From assembly GCA_017480325.1 (NCBI GenBank), contig JAFVAY010000011.1, positions 1 through 64,000 on the forward strand: DNA of 64,000 nt, read 5' to 3'. The translations under genes and the position numbers were made by a program. This document shows positions 18,012 to 27,248 of this stretch, one piece after another. Position 1 is the stretch's first letter, and every line of letters starts with the position of its first letter. Source of the stretch: Clostridiales bacterium (GTDB lineage Bacteria > Bacillota > Clostridia > Saccharofermentanales > Saccharofermentanaceae). The notes under the pieces are model-generated. The model did not search any database and was not told where the DNA came from. It was given only the letters and a program-made list of their open reading frames with translations.

Positions 18012-18039
18012 TTGACAGTATCGTTATCTTATCTAGAAT
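18012..18039 (+). promoter_or_regulatory. Promoter of diguanylate cyclase gene
   Basis: TTGACA and TAGAAT are spaced by 16 bases, about 75 bases before the start codon. Confidence 0.6.
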
Positions 18040-18116
18040 AAAGCTTTGTAAGTATAGAGTGTGAAATATATACTTAATAGAAAGTTGGAATTAGTAATTG
18101 GAGAAGATGTGTTGAT

Positions 18117-19193
18117 ATGATTCTGAACATGATCCTCCGACATTTTGTGACTCTGTTTGTCATACTGCTCTTCAGTATCAAGCTGTGGAGCAGGAAATCC
18201 TTCCGTGATTCGCAGACAAAGTATTTCTGGGTCGTAGTGATCAGCTGTCTTGTACTGGTATTTGAAGATTTCTTTGAACTGCTGGCAGCTACCTCTCCGT
18301 CCTTAAGATTCTGGCGAATAATGTGGTCGGTTATCGGATATACCTTCCGTTCCACTGCAGCCTTGGGTCTGCTGCTTGTGGTCGTCCCTCAAAGGCAAAG
18401 GAAATCAATACTCTGGATACCGAGCGTGGTCACACTTCTTGTAAGCAGTACAGCATTCTTTACGGATATTGTCTTCGGATATGATGAGAGCTACGAATTC
18501 TATCGCGGGCCGTGCGGGTACGTGGTATTTGTTATTCCTCTTATCTATCTGCTGCTTATACTGTGGTATATTTTCAGCGATATTATCGAGAGTAAGGGCA
18601 CAGACAAATACATCGTTTTGTTGTGTGTTGCCTTCTGCCTGGGGGCTACTACCATTGATGCTACTATCGGAGGAACTAACCTCATTGAAGCGCTTATAAT
18701 CAGCAGCATATTCTTGTACATCTTTCTTTACTCTCACGACAACAGGCGGGATTCTCTTACGGGCCTTTTTAATCGAAAAGCTTTCTACGACGATTGCTCG
18801 ATGTTCGGCAAGAGCATTAAGGCGGTCGCATCACTCGACATGAACGGACTTAAAGGTATTAACGATACTCAGGGTCATGAGGCAGGGGATAAGGCCCTTG
18901 TTAAGATCGGCGAATGCATCACCCGTTCGGCGGATAAGGATACACATGCCTATAGGACCGGCGGCGACGAATTCATAATACTGTTCTTCCATGACAATGA
19001 AGATGTGATAAGAAATGAAGGCGAACAGATCAAGAAGAAGGTAACGGAGAGCGGTTACAACATTTCTGTAGGCTATGCGCTTCTCACAGATTCTTTGAAT
19101 CTGGAAGATGCTATCGTTGAGTCAGACAAGAGAATGTACGAAGATAAGGCAAGATACTATCAGGAGACGGGACTTCCGAGGCGAAGAGTGTAA
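18117..19193 (+). CDS. Membrane diguanylate cyclase (GGDEF)
   Basis: The protein should make cyclic di-GMP from two GTP. Residues 1-205 contain about six membrane helices (a sensor region without a recognised name), and residues 210-355 are a GGDEF domain: DSLTGLFNR at 212-220, the substrate-binding DMNGLKGIND near 241-250, and an intact GGDEF at 282-286. No inhibitory RxxD site is at the usual distance before GGDEF. A GNAT gene follows after 2 bases. Given the pilin operon and the degenerate GGDEF-EAL protein in this window, c-di-GMP signalling to pili or surface behaviour is plausible. Confidence 0.9.
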   Translation: MILNMILRHFVTLFVILLFSIKLWSRKSFRDSQTKYFWVVVISCLVLVFEDFFELLAATSPSLRFWRIMWSVIGYTFRSTAALGLLLVVVPQRQRKSILWIPSVVTLLVSSTAFFTDIVFGYDESYEFYRGPCGYVVFVIPLIYLLLILWYIFSDIIESKGTDKYIVLLCVAFCLGATTIDATIGGTNLIEALIISSIFLYIFLYSHDNRRDSLTGLFNRKAFYDDCSMFGKSIKAVASLDMNGLKGINDTQGHEAGDKALVKIGECITRSADKDTHAYRTGGDEFIILFFHDNEDVIRNEGEQIKKKVTESGYNISVGYALLTDSLNLEDAIVESDKRMYEDKARYYQETGLPRRRV

Positions 19194-19195
19194 TT

Positions 19196-19639
19196 ATGAA
19201 TATACAGGTTATAAGAGCAACGAGGACGTGGCAGCAGGCCGGCGCATATTATGTGCGGATACAGGGGATGGCAAAGCAGCACGGTATCACCCTGAGACAG
19301 GAGTTTGACGATCACGATACTCCTGATACGAAGTATGTCGTTCTTACCGACGACGAGTTTCCAGTCGCCACCTGCAGGATGTACGAGATTGACGACAGCA
19401 GCGCGATGATAGGAAGAGTTGTTGTATTGCCCGAATATCGGGGCTTCGGACTGGGATCGAGAGTTGTTGAAGAAGCCGAGAATTGGCTTAAGGAGCTTGG
19501 CTTTACTGTATCTATAGTCGAGAGCAGAGATGTCGCCACAGGGTTTTACGAAAAGCTCGGATACAAGATGACAGAAGGAGAGGTCATACACGGCCCGACC
19601 TTTGACTGCGTACGAATGGAGAAAATTCTGAATATTTAA
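19196..19639 (+). CDS. GNAT-family N-acetyltransferase
   Basis: The 147-residue protein is a single GNAT domain. The acetyl-CoA pyrophosphate loop is visible as VVVLPEYRGFGLGSRVVEEAENW (motif A, R/QxxGxG/A as RGFGLGS), followed by the motif B strand and FYEKLGYKMT. It resembles the ElaA/YjcF-type small acetyltransferases. The substrate is unknown. It begins 2 bases after the diguanylate cyclase stop without its own clear ribosome site, so it is probably translated by coupling. It overlaps the convergent membrane protein by 4 bases. Confidence 0.85.
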   Translation: MNIQVIRATRTWQQAGAYYVRIQGMAKQHGITLRQEFDDHDTPDTKYVVLTDDEFPVATCRMYEIDDSSAMIGRVVVLPEYRGFGLGSRVVEEAENWLKELGFTVSIVESRDVATGFYEKLGYKMTEGEVIHGPTFDCVRMEKILNI

Positions 19640-20184
19640 CCTAGAAGCAAGGGTCTCAGAATGTAAGAGAAGAGTATATCTCCTATGAAGATAACGAGGA
19701 GTGGGACGAAGATTAGAAGGATCTTCCTGCTGCTCATCTTAGATGTGAGCTTGAATAACCCGGGGATCGCCCACTTGACGTACAGTACTCCCATGATGCC
19801 GAAGATCGCCACGGATCTTATGCATACGTAGCCGCCTATGTTACCCCAGTTCCAGATCTCCGTATTATAGTCCCAAAGCCTCATTCCGTCGAAGAAGTGA
19901 TAGAGCACATAACCTGTTGTGAATTCGATGATGCCTGATCCTATCACAGTAATTATAAAGACCAGGAGAGGATGGTATTTCTTCTTATACGTAACAAGCG
20001 TGAGGCCCAATGCGCCGAAGCCGTAGATCGGAAGCCAGGGACCGCCCTGTCCGCGTCTCACCCAGGCTGCGTCGTTAATTCGGTAGAACAGCTCCTCATA
20101 GATCCAGCCTATGATGGCGCCGAGCATCGCGAGAAGCAGGATGGTTATTATCGTTCTTTGTCTGTCAGAAAGCTCTTTGTTCAT
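19636..20184 (-). CDS. CmpB-type integral membrane protein (putative ABC transporter permease family)
   Basis: The 182-residue protein has about five membrane helices and the family signs of PF06541 (ABC_trans_CmpB): GWIYEELFYRI, RGQGGPWLPIYGFGAL and IEFTTGYVLYHFFDGMRLWDY. Despite the family name there is no adjacent ABC ATPase and transport is unproven. There is no ribosome site; TATAAT lies exactly 6 bases before the ATG, so the message is probably leaderless. Confidence 0.82.
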   Translation of the reverse strand: MNKELSDRQRTIITILLLAMLGAIIGWIYEELFYRINDAAWVRRGQGGPWLPIYGFGALGLTLVTYKKKYHPLLVFIITVIGSGIIEFTTGYVLYHFFDGMRLWDYNTEIWNWGNIGGYVCIRSVAIFGIMGVLYVKWAIPGLFKLTSKMSSRKILLIFVPLLVIFIGDILFSYILRPLLLG

Positions 20185-20204
20185 GTGATGATTATAACAT
20201 CTGC

Positions 20205-20235
20205 ATAAGAAAAGGTCGCCGTCTCCGGCGACCTT
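20205..20235 (-). terminator. Terminator of fucO-like gene
   Basis: A perfect 9-bp stem (AAGGTCGCC / GGCGACCTT) with a 6-nt loop is followed on the minus strand by TTTCTT. It closes the alcohol dehydrogenase transcript before the CmpB-type gene. Confidence 0.85.
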
Positions 20236-20258
20236 ATAAGAGTATAAGCATTAAGCGA

Positions 20259-21404
20259 TCACATTAGTTTACGGAACATGGCTTCGAAGTCCTCGAGAGT
20301 TGCGTGCTTCGGATTGCCGGGCGCGCAGGCGTCTGCTGCTGCGGACTCGCACAGGAAAGGCAGATCCTCTTCCTTCAAAGCCTCGAGCTTCGTAGGAATT
20401 CCAACGTCGACGGAAAGCTTGCGAACTTCATCGATTGCAGCCTTACGATACTCCTCGGGACTCATTCCGGCAGTATCTACACCGAATGCCTCGGCGATGT
20501 CCTTGAACTTCTCGCCTGTGGTCTCCTGGTTAAACTCCATTACGATAGGAAGCATCATAGCGCAGGCAACGCCGTGAGGTGTGTCATAGACTGCGCCCAA
20601 TGTGTGAGCCATGGAGTGAGCGATTCCGAGGCCTACATTCGAGTAAGCCATAGCCGTTACATACTGTGCGAGAGCCATGCCCTCGCGGCCTTCAGGCTCG
20701 CCGGCGACAGCCTTTCTAAGGCTCTTGGCGATAAGCTTTATCGCCTCGAGGTCGAGCACGTCCGACAGCTCCCATGCCGCTGCGGTGGTGTAGCCCTCGA
20801 TAGCGTGTGTCAGAGCATCCATACCCGTAGAAGCGGTAAGACCCTTAGGCATTGAAGACATCATATCGGGATCTACTACTGCGATGTCGGGGATGTCGTT
20901 AGGGTCAACGCAGACAAATTTTCTCTTCTTCTCGACGTCGGTGATAACGTAGTTGATGGTGGACTCTGCGCCGGTGCCGCCCGTCGTAGGAACAGCGATG
21001 GTAAATACGGTGCGGTTCTTCGTGGGAGCTACGCCCTCGAGGGATCTTACGTCGTAATACTCGGGGTTGTTGACGATGATGCCGATTCCCTTACCGGTAT
21101 CCATCGAAGAGCCGCCGCCGATGGTGATCATGAAGTCCGCGCCGGATGCCTTGTAAGCATCTACACCGTGCTGGACATTCTCGATGGTCGGGTTGGGCTT
21201 GATGTCGGAATAAAGCTCGTAAGCGATGCCGTTCTCGTCAAGAAGGTTCGTGATCTTGGCGGTGACACCGAACTTAACAAGATCGGGATCGGATGCTACA
21301 AATGCCTTCTTAAGACCTTTGGACTTGATAATTCCCGGGATCTCCTTGATCGCGCCGTAGCCGTGGTAAGAGATACCATTCAATACAAAACGATTAACTG
21401 CCAT
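20259..21404 (-). CDS. fucO: Iron-containing alcohol dehydrogenase, lactaldehyde reductase (FucO) type
   Basis: The 381-residue enzyme is close to E. coli FucO throughout, including NPTI, GGGS-DT-K-IGII-NNPE-DVRSLEG and FVCVDP-DIP. The iron ligands sit at the same numbers as in FucO: Asp196, His200, His263 and His277. It should reduce lactaldehyde to 1,2-propanediol with NADH, or serve as a general primary alcohol dehydrogenase in fermentation. It has its own ribosome site (GGAGG) and terminator and no fucose or rhamnose genes nearby, so the in vivo substrate is uncertain. Confidence 0.88.
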   Translation of the reverse strand: MAVNRFVLNGISYHGYGAIKEIPGIIKSKGLKKAFVASDPDLVKFGVTAKITNLLDENGIAYELYSDIKPNPTIENVQHGVDAYKASGADFMITIGGGSSMDTGKGIGIIVNNPEYYDVRSLEGVAPTKNRTVFTIAVPTTGGTGAESTINYVITDVEKKRKFVCVDPNDIPDIAVVDPDMMSSMPKGLTASTGMDALTHAIEGYTTAAAWELSDVLDLEAIKLIAKSLRKAVAGEPEGREGMALAQYVTAMAYSNVGLGIAHSMAHTLGAVYDTPHGVACAMMLPIVMEFNQETTGEKFKDIAEAFGVDTAGMSPEEYRKAAIDEVRKLSVDVGIPTKLEALKEEDLPFLCESAAADACAPGNPKHATLEDFEAMFRKLM

Positions 21405-21563
21405 AGAAACAAACCTCCGTATTCAATAAGATAAATCTACCTTAACAGCACAGCTCCGTTAATGTGTGGGAAAGTGTAGGCTTTGTGTTTCCAAATCGTT
21501 AATCTCTTCCTATACGTCAGCATGTTAGAATAAAGGGTAATCATTAATAAGGGGTGAATACAT

Positions 21564-22274
21564 ATGGATTATTTTCTTTACATGATAGGTGTGATATTTG
21601 TCATGGTGTGGTCTATGATCGTTCAGGCTAATCTTAAGTCGAAGGTCAGAAAGGGAAGCGATATCCGTGCGGGAAGCGGCAAGACTGCTAATCAGGTCGT
21701 AGAGGAGATGCTGTTAAGTCACGACATTCACGGCATAACCATCGAGCACAAGCCGGGTCAGCTTACGGACTGCTACTCTCCTAAGGAGGGCAAGATATAT
21801 CTTTCTGATACTACATACGGCAGGGATAGCATTACGGCTATCGCCATCGCGGCGCATGAAGCCGGACACGCGGTTCAGGACAGCGAGAACATGCCTATCT
21901 ACGAGCTTCGTCAGTTTATGGCACCCGCAGTAGGTGTGGCCTCGAGGCTCGGTCCGATAATCGTCATCATCGGCGTTCTTCTCTCTGCTTATACGGCAAG
22001 AGCCAACAGCGATATCGGCTATGCCATCAGCACTATCGGTATCGTGGTCTACTTCATCGCGTTCCTCTTCTATCTTGTGATGCTTCCGGTGGAGCGTAAT
22101 GCCAGCTCCCGCGCCTACAAGGATATGAAGGAATACGGTTGGGTCTCCTCGGACCAGCTGTCTCTCGCGCATAAGCTCCTCAGGGCTGCAGGCGACACCT
22201 ACGCTGTGGCTCTGGCATCATCTGCGGTCACACTTCTCAGACTCCTGGCGATTCGCGGGGGCAGAAGACGCTGA
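21564..22274 (+). CDS. Membrane zinc metallopeptidase, YugP family (Zn_peptidase_2)
   Basis: The 236-residue protein belongs to PF04298. The zinc-binding HEAGH motif (AAHEAGHAVQD) is near residue 110, preceded by DCYSPKEGKIYLSD, which is strongly conserved in the family. One N-terminal and two to three central helices place it in the membrane. Family function is unknown; proteolysis of membrane substrates is presumed. An AAGGGGTG site precedes the ATG. It may share a transcript with the GH94 gene 42 bases downstream. Confidence 0.9.
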   Translation: MDYFLYMIGVIFVMVWSMIVQANLKSKVRKGSDIRAGSGKTANQVVEEMLLSHDIHGITIEHKPGQLTDCYSPKEGKIYLSDTTYGRDSITAIAIAAHEAGHAVQDSENMPIYELRQFMAPAVGVASRLGPIIVIIGVLLSAYTARANSDIGYAISTIGIVVYFIAFLFYLVMLPVERNASSRAYKDMKEYGWVSSDQLSLAHKLLRAAGDTYAVALASSAVTLLRLLAIRGGRRR

Positions 22275-22316
22275 TCGAAAAGCTTATCATATAATCAACA
22301 TACGGAGGTCACACAT

Positions 22317-24905
22317 ATGGGCTACGAATACACAGGCAAAGACGGCGAGTTTAAGATCAAAAATCCTGACAGAAGCTATCTGTATTTTCCTGACGGTGCG
22401 GTCTCGGGCATGATGGGTTCTCTAACCCCCGAATTCGGAGGCGATCTCAAGACCTCACAGAACACCTTCGTTCTGGAGCCGGTAAGCTCCGATAATCTTC
22501 ATAACAATCGTTCCACGAGAAATTTCTGGCTGGCGATAAAGGACGGTCCCCTTGTATCTGCAACAGGTGCGTCTGCTTTGCAGCATGCACTTAAGGGAAC
22601 CGAAAAGCAGGATGACGTAACGCTTTACGGAGGATTCCTGTATCAGCGCGTCGAGCGCGAGCTGAAGGGCACGGGTCTCACAAGTGAGGTCACAACCTTT
22701 GTACCCGTTGAGACGGAGGATCAGATCGAGCTTACCAAGGTTAAGATAACTAATAATTCTTCTGATAGCATTACATTCACACCGACGGCGGCAGTCCCGA
22801 TCTACGGACGCTCTGCCGACAATATACGAGACCATCGTAACGTTACTTCGATGCTTAACAGACTTACCGTCACAAAGTACGGTGTAGTTAACTGTCCGAC
22901 CCTTACCTTCGATGAGAGAGGTCACAGACTGAATGAAGTCGAATACGGTTTCTTCGCAGCGACAGGAGACGGTAAGGCTCCCTCGGGATTCTGCCCCGTT
23001 ATGGAGGACTTCATAGGTGAGGGCGGAGCCCTCGATAATCCTGCATTCCCTGTTACGAGAGAGCCGATTTATAACGAAGGCTATAGGGTTGATGGATTCG
23101 AAGGAATGGGAGCGGCGCTTTTCGACGAGGCGGAGCTTAAGCCCGGGGAGAGTGCGGAGTATGTTATCGCTCTGACGGTGGGCACGGGCTTCGAGGGCAA
23201 GTACCTGACGGCAGAGGCCTTCGACGAAGAACTTAAGAAGAACAAGGAGCACTGGAGCAGGAAGGTCAACATTAGCTTCAGGACCGGAGATAAGAATTTT
23301 GACAACTGGATGTACTGGGTAGGGATACAGCCTATCTTAAGGCGCATCTACGGCTGTTCTTTCCTGCCGCACCACGATTACGGAAAGGGCGGAAGAGGCT
23401 GGAGAGATCTGTGGCAGGACTGCCTCGCACTCATCATTATGGACCCTGCGGACGTCAGGGGGATGCTTATCGATAACTTCGGCGGAGTCAGAACCGACGG
23501 TACGAATGCCACCATAATCGGTAGCGGAAGCGGAGAATTTATCGCTGACCGTAACGGCATCACCAGAGTGTGGATGGATCATGCGATGTGGCCCTTCATG
23601 ACCATGGAGCTTTATATCAAACAGAGTGGCGATATCGGTATCCTGAATGAGACAGCGCCCTACTTTATCGACAGGCAGGTCAGAAGAGGCGAGTTGCTTC
23701 TTGAGGGCGAGCCTTCGGCTAAGTGCGAGGGAGCTGTTCTTGAGCATCTTCTGCTTCAGAACATGGCGGCGTATTTTGATATCGGAGAGAATGGTACGAT
23801 GAAGCTTCGCGGAGCCGACTGGAACGATGCGCTTGATATGGCGAAGGATAAAGGAGAGTCCGTGGCATTTACCGCAGCGTATGCGGGCAATTACAGAAGG
23901 TTGGCACAGATCCTGAGACGTTATGCTCAGATCAACGGCGATACCGTAAGTCTTGCCAAGGAGCTTACAGAGCTTATTGGAGCTACAGGTGGCAGAGACA
24001 CTCTGATGAAGTACTGCGATGACGTTAGGAACGGATTTGACGGTACGAAGGAAGATTTCTCTCTGGAGGCTCTCGCTTCGGATCTGGAGCTTAAAGCAGA
24101 TGTGCTGTCCCTGCAGATAAGACAACACGAGTGGTTCACCGACTCTGAAGGCTACTCGAGATTTAACAGCTACTACGATAATAACGGAAGACCGCTCGAG
24201 GCCAACGGAGCAAAGGACGGGTCACCTGCGATGATGTTAACCGGTCAGGTGTTTACGGTGATGAGCGGCGTCGCAGATGAGGCTCAGGTTAAGGACATCA
24301 TTAAGTCTGCTGATAAGTATCTCTACGATGAGGCTCTTGGAGGCTACAGGCTTAACACGAATTTCAATGAGATCAAGACCGATATGGGAAGGATGTTCGG
24401 CTTCGCGTACGGACAGAAGGAGAACGGAGCAGTGTTCTCCCACATGACGGTCATGTACGGTAACGCGCTTTACTCAAGAGGCTTCAAGGAAGAGGGCTGG
24501 AAGGTCATCGGTTCCTTGTACAGACACGCGAGCGACTTTGAGAACAGTAAGATATATCCCGGTATCCCGGAGTATTTCGATCCGAAGGGAAGAGGTGTCT
24601 ACCACTATCTGACGGGTGCCGCGTCCTGGCTGATATTGACTGTCCTCACGGAGATGTTCGGAGTAAAGGGGCAGTTCGGTGATATGAAGTTCGAGCCTAA
24701 GCTTCTGCCGTCGCAGTTTGACGAGAACGGGCAGGCAGGAGTCGACTTCGAGTTTAACGGCAGACCAGTAAGCATCACATATGTCATGGACGGCGGCTGC
24801 GAGTCTGTCGCGAAGATAGAGGTTGACGGCGAGCTTATTTGTGAGGGTGAGGATGTCCTGCCCAAGGAGAAGATAGGAAAGGTAATTAAGGTGACGTTAA
24901 AGTGA
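22317..24905 (+). CDS. GH94-family glycoside phosphorylase
   Basis: The 862-residue protein has the GH94 layout: an N-terminal beta-sandwich (1-280), a linker helix and an (alpha/alpha)6 barrel from about 330. The substrate segment GRGWRDLWQDCLALIIMDP and the general-acid motif RGADWNDALDMA are present; the Asp of WND is the proton donor. GH94 enzymes cleave beta-glucosides with phosphate. The RGWRDLWQD form recalls laminaribiose/beta-1,3-glucan phosphorylases more than classic cellobiose phosphorylases, but this is from memory and not decisive. The gene overlaps the lipase gene at the stop codon (GTGA). Confidence 0.88.
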   Translation: MGYEYTGKDGEFKIKNPDRSYLYFPDGAVSGMMGSLTPEFGGDLKTSQNTFVLEPVSSDNLHNNRSTRNFWLAIKDGPLVSATGASALQHALKGTEKQDDVTLYGGFLYQRVERELKGTGLTSEVTTFVPVETEDQIELTKVKITNNSSDSITFTPTAAVPIYGRSADNIRDHRNVTSMLNRLTVTKYGVVNCPTLTFDERGHRLNEVEYGFFAATGDGKAPSGFCPVMEDFIGEGGALDNPAFPVTREPIYNEGYRVDGFEGMGAALFDEAELKPGESAEYVIALTVGTGFEGKYLTAEAFDEELKKNKEHWSRKVNISFRTGDKNFDNWMYWVGIQPILRRIYGCSFLPHHDYGKGGRGWRDLWQDCLALIIMDPADVRGMLIDNFGGVRTDGTNATIIGSGSGEFIADRNGITRVWMDHAMWPFMTMELYIKQSGDIGILNETAPYFIDRQVRRGELLLEGEPSAKCEGAVLEHLLLQNMAAYFDIGENGTMKLRGADWNDALDMAKDKGESVAFTAAYAGNYRRLAQILRRYAQINGDTVSLAKELTELIGATGGRDTLMKYCDDVRNGFDGTKEDFSLEALASDLELKADVLSLQIRQHEWFTDSEGYSRFNSYYDNNGRPLEANGAKDGSPAMMLTGQVFTVMSGVADEAQVKDIIKSADKYLYDEALGGYRLNTNFNEIKTDMGRMFGFAYGQKENGAVFSHMTVMYGNALYSRGFKEEGWKVIGSLYRHASDFENSKIYPGIPEYFDPKGRGVYHYLTGAASWLILTVLTEMFGVKGQFGDMKFEPKLLPSQFDENGQAGVDFEFNGRPVSITYVMDGGCESVAKIEVDGELICEGEDVLPKEKIGKVIKVTLK

Positions 24906-25870
24906 GTATGGAGAAGATTACTTTTGATGCGGCAACAGGTGGCGGTAATAAGATAGCGGCGTTCTTCTGTCCGACGGATGTTAAGACCGAAGACGGCAGG
25001 TCAAAGGGCGTTATCCAGATCTGCCACGGCATGGCGGATTACTTCGGACGCTATGAAGAGATGGTCGGATACCTTAATCGTGCGGGGTTCGATGTCTGCG
25101 GCATGGACATGATGGGCCACGGACAGACCTACGGGCTTAATAAAGGTAACGATATGCCTCTCGGGTATTTCGGTGATTCGAAGGACTCCGCGATGTGCAT
25201 CTTAAAGGACGAGATGACGCTCCACGGCAAGGCGAAGGAGAGATTCGGCGAGGATGTTCCTTACATTCTTTATGGGCACAGCATGGGTTCCTTCGTAGCA
25301 CGTAATCTTTATATCACGCCCGAGTACAGCAGGGAGTTCGATGCTTTTATCTTCGCCTCCACAATGGGACCCAACCCGGCGGCGGGTGCGGGACTTTTCC
25401 TGTCGAAGCTGATGAAAGTATTCGGGCTTAAGAGGAAGCCCGGCAAGATGATCGACAAGATCGCCTTTGGCACATACAACAAACGCATAGATAATCCCAA
25501 GACAAATTACGACTGGGTCACTTCCGACGAGAAAGAAGTGGAGAAGTACTGTAAGGATGAGCTCGCGGGATTCCTGTTCACCAACAAGGGATTCACGGAC
25601 CTTTTCACGCTGGTGACCAGAATGCAGAAGAAGGATGCCTATGATGCCATCGATCCCGGCAAGCCCGCGCTTCTTACCTACGGCGAGGATGATCCGGTGG
25701 CAGGCTATGGTGAGGGTGCACATCAGGTGTGCGAGATATTAAGAGCCAAGGGCGTTAAGGTCACCGAGAAGAACTACGGGCACTTCCGTCACGAGATACA
25801 GAACGAGAGCGTAAGGGAGCAATATTTTAACGACATTATCGAGTTTGCCGGGAGGGCGGAGAAGAAATGA
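24902..25870 (+). CDS. Alpha/beta hydrolase, monoacylglycerol lipase-like (S33)
   Basis: This 322-residue cytosolic hydrolase has the nucleophile elbow YGHSMGS (GHSMG), the lid region typical of monoacylglycerol lipase/lysophospholipase-like proteins, an acid in GEDDPVAGYG and the catalytic His in NYGHFRHE. The GTG start overlaps the stop of the phosphorylase gene; an ATG two codons later is an alternative. It overlaps the thioesterase gene by 4 bases (ATGA). Together with the thioesterase it suggests acyl-ester turnover, which is odd next to a glucan phosphorylase. Confidence 0.85.
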   Translation: MSMEKITFDAATGGGNKIAAFFCPTDVKTEDGRSKGVIQICHGMADYFGRYEEMVGYLNRAGFDVCGMDMMGHGQTYGLNKGNDMPLGYFGDSKDSAMCILKDEMTLHGKAKERFGEDVPYILYGHSMGSFVARNLYITPEYSREFDAFIFASTMGPNPAAGAGLFLSKLMKVFGLKRKPGKMIDKIAFGTYNKRIDNPKTNYDWVTSDEKEVEKYCKDELAGFLFTNKGFTDLFTLVTRMQKKDAYDAIDPGKPALLTYGEDDPVAGYGEGAHQVCEILRAKGVKVTEKNYGHFRHEIQNESVREQYFNDIIEFAGRAEKK

Positions 25871-26289
25871 ATTCCATAACTCCTTACGAGCACGTAGTTC
25901 AGTACTACGAGACAGATCAGATGCAGGTGGCGCATCACAGTAACTACATCAGATGGTTCGAGGAGGCAAGAGTGGATGCCTTCGAGAAGATAGGCTTGGG
26001 GTACAGGGAGTGCGAGCAGATGGGTATAATAAGTCCCGTCGTTGCAGTCAGTGCAGAGTATAAGACCAGTGCCAGATTCTTCGACACGGTCGTTATCAGA
26101 ATAAGATTTACAAAGTACACGGGGGTAAGGCTTTATATCGAATATGAGGTGACGGACAAGGAGACGGGAGAGCTTCGTTGCAAGGGTCAAAGTGAGCACT
26201 GCTTCGTATCTTCCGAGGGGCGTATTCTTTCCATTCGTAAGGATTATAAAGAGCTCGACGAGAAGCTCAGAGAATACATGGAGGAATAA
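25867..26289 (+). CDS. Acyl-CoA thioesterase (4HBT hotdog, YbgC-like)
   Basis: The 140-residue single hotdog domain begins YEHVVQYYETDQMQVAHHSNYIRWFEEAR, the 4-hydroxybenzoyl-CoA thioesterase signature with the catalytic Asp in ETDQM. It should hydrolyse acyl-CoA thioesters in the cytosol. Start and stop are tightly packed: it overlaps the lipase by 4 bases and trxB starts 3 bases after its stop. Confidence 0.9.
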   Translation: MNSITPYEHVVQYYETDQMQVAHHSNYIRWFEEARVDAFEKIGLGYRECEQMGIISPVVAVSAEYKTSARFFDTVVIRIRFTKYTGVRLYIEYEVTDKETGELRCKGQSEHCFVSSEGRILSIRKDYKELDEKLREYMEE

Positions 26290-26292
26290 CAC

Positions 26293-27204
26293 ATGACAGA
26301 CATTGCTATCATCGGTGCAGGAACAGCAGGACTTACGGCAGCGATCTATGCCAGACGCGCAGGAAGGTCCGTCGCTATCTTCGAGGCTGAGGCCTATGGT
26401 GGTCAGATCATTAACACCCCCAGGATCGATAACTATCCGTCTATGCCCGGAGTGTCGGGCTTCGACTACGCTACTAAGCTTTATGAGCAGGTGAGTGAGC
26501 TGGAAGCTGAGTTCATTTTCGATTCAGTGAAGAAGGTGGAGGGAGACCTTGAGAACGGATTCACGCTTACGGGCGAATACGGATCTGTCTGTGAGGCGAA
26601 GACCATAATCATCGCGAGTGGCGTTAAGCGCCGCGAGATGGGGATCCCCGGAGAGCAGGAGTACTCCGGAAGAGGAATATCCTACTGTGCTACCTGTGAC
26701 GGAGCTTTCTTCAAGGGTAAGACGGCGGCGGTGTTCGGAGGCGGCAATACGGCGGTAGAGGATGCCATATACCTCGCTCAGCTCTGCTCCAAGGTTTATA
26801 TCATCCACAGACGCAATGAGTTCAGAGCCGATAAGGCACTGGTGGACGAGCTTCTGTCCTATGAGAACGTAGAGACCAAGCTGTCGCGCACGGTGTCCGG
26901 CATTAACGGCGACGACAAGCTCACCGGAGTTACTCTCACAAGAGTCGAGGGAGGCGAGGAAGAACTTGTCACTGATGCTTTATTCGTAGCTATCGGACTT
27001 ATCCCGGAGAACAGCGTCTTCAAGGATCTGGTGGAGCTTGACTCCGCAGGCTATATCGTAGCTGATGAAGGCTGCGAGACAAGCTGTCCCGGAGTGTTTG
27101 TGGCGGGCGACTGCAGAACTAAGGAGATCCGCCAGCTTGTGACCGCGGCGGCCGACGGTGCCGTGGCTGCCATTAAGGCCTCACGCTTGAGCCAAAGCCT
27201 CTAA
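26293..27204 (+). CDS. trxB: Thioredoxin-disulfide reductase
   Basis: The 303-residue flavoenzyme has the FAD site GAGTAGLTAAIYARRAG at 8-24, the redox-active CATC (Cys132, Cys135), the NADPH loop GGGNTAVEDA near 150, and the late FAD motif FVAGDCRTKEIRQLVTAAADG. It should reduce thioredoxin using NADPH. It is the last gene of a dense run starting at the phosphorylase. No trxA is adjacent. Confidence 0.93.
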   Translation: MTDIAIIGAGTAGLTAAIYARRAGRSVAIFEAEAYGGQIINTPRIDNYPSMPGVSGFDYATKLYEQVSELEAEFIFDSVKKVEGDLENGFTLTGEYGSVCEAKTIIIASGVKRREMGIPGEQEYSGRGISYCATCDGAFFKGKTAAVFGGGNTAVEDAIYLAQLCSKVYIIHRRNEFRADKALVDELLSYENVETKLSRTVSGINGDDKLTGVTLTRVEGGEEELVTDALFVAIGLIPENSVFKDLVELDSAGYIVADEGCETSCPGVFVAGDCRTKEIRQLVTAAADGAVAAIKASRLSQSL

Positions 27205-27248
27205 GATGGTACAATCTAGCGGTTTTCAAATGATTATAGCGGAGGCGT

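Noticed and set aside
27205..27248. T-box for tyrS
   Set aside because: Only 44 bases separate trxB and tyrS, too short for a T-box leader.
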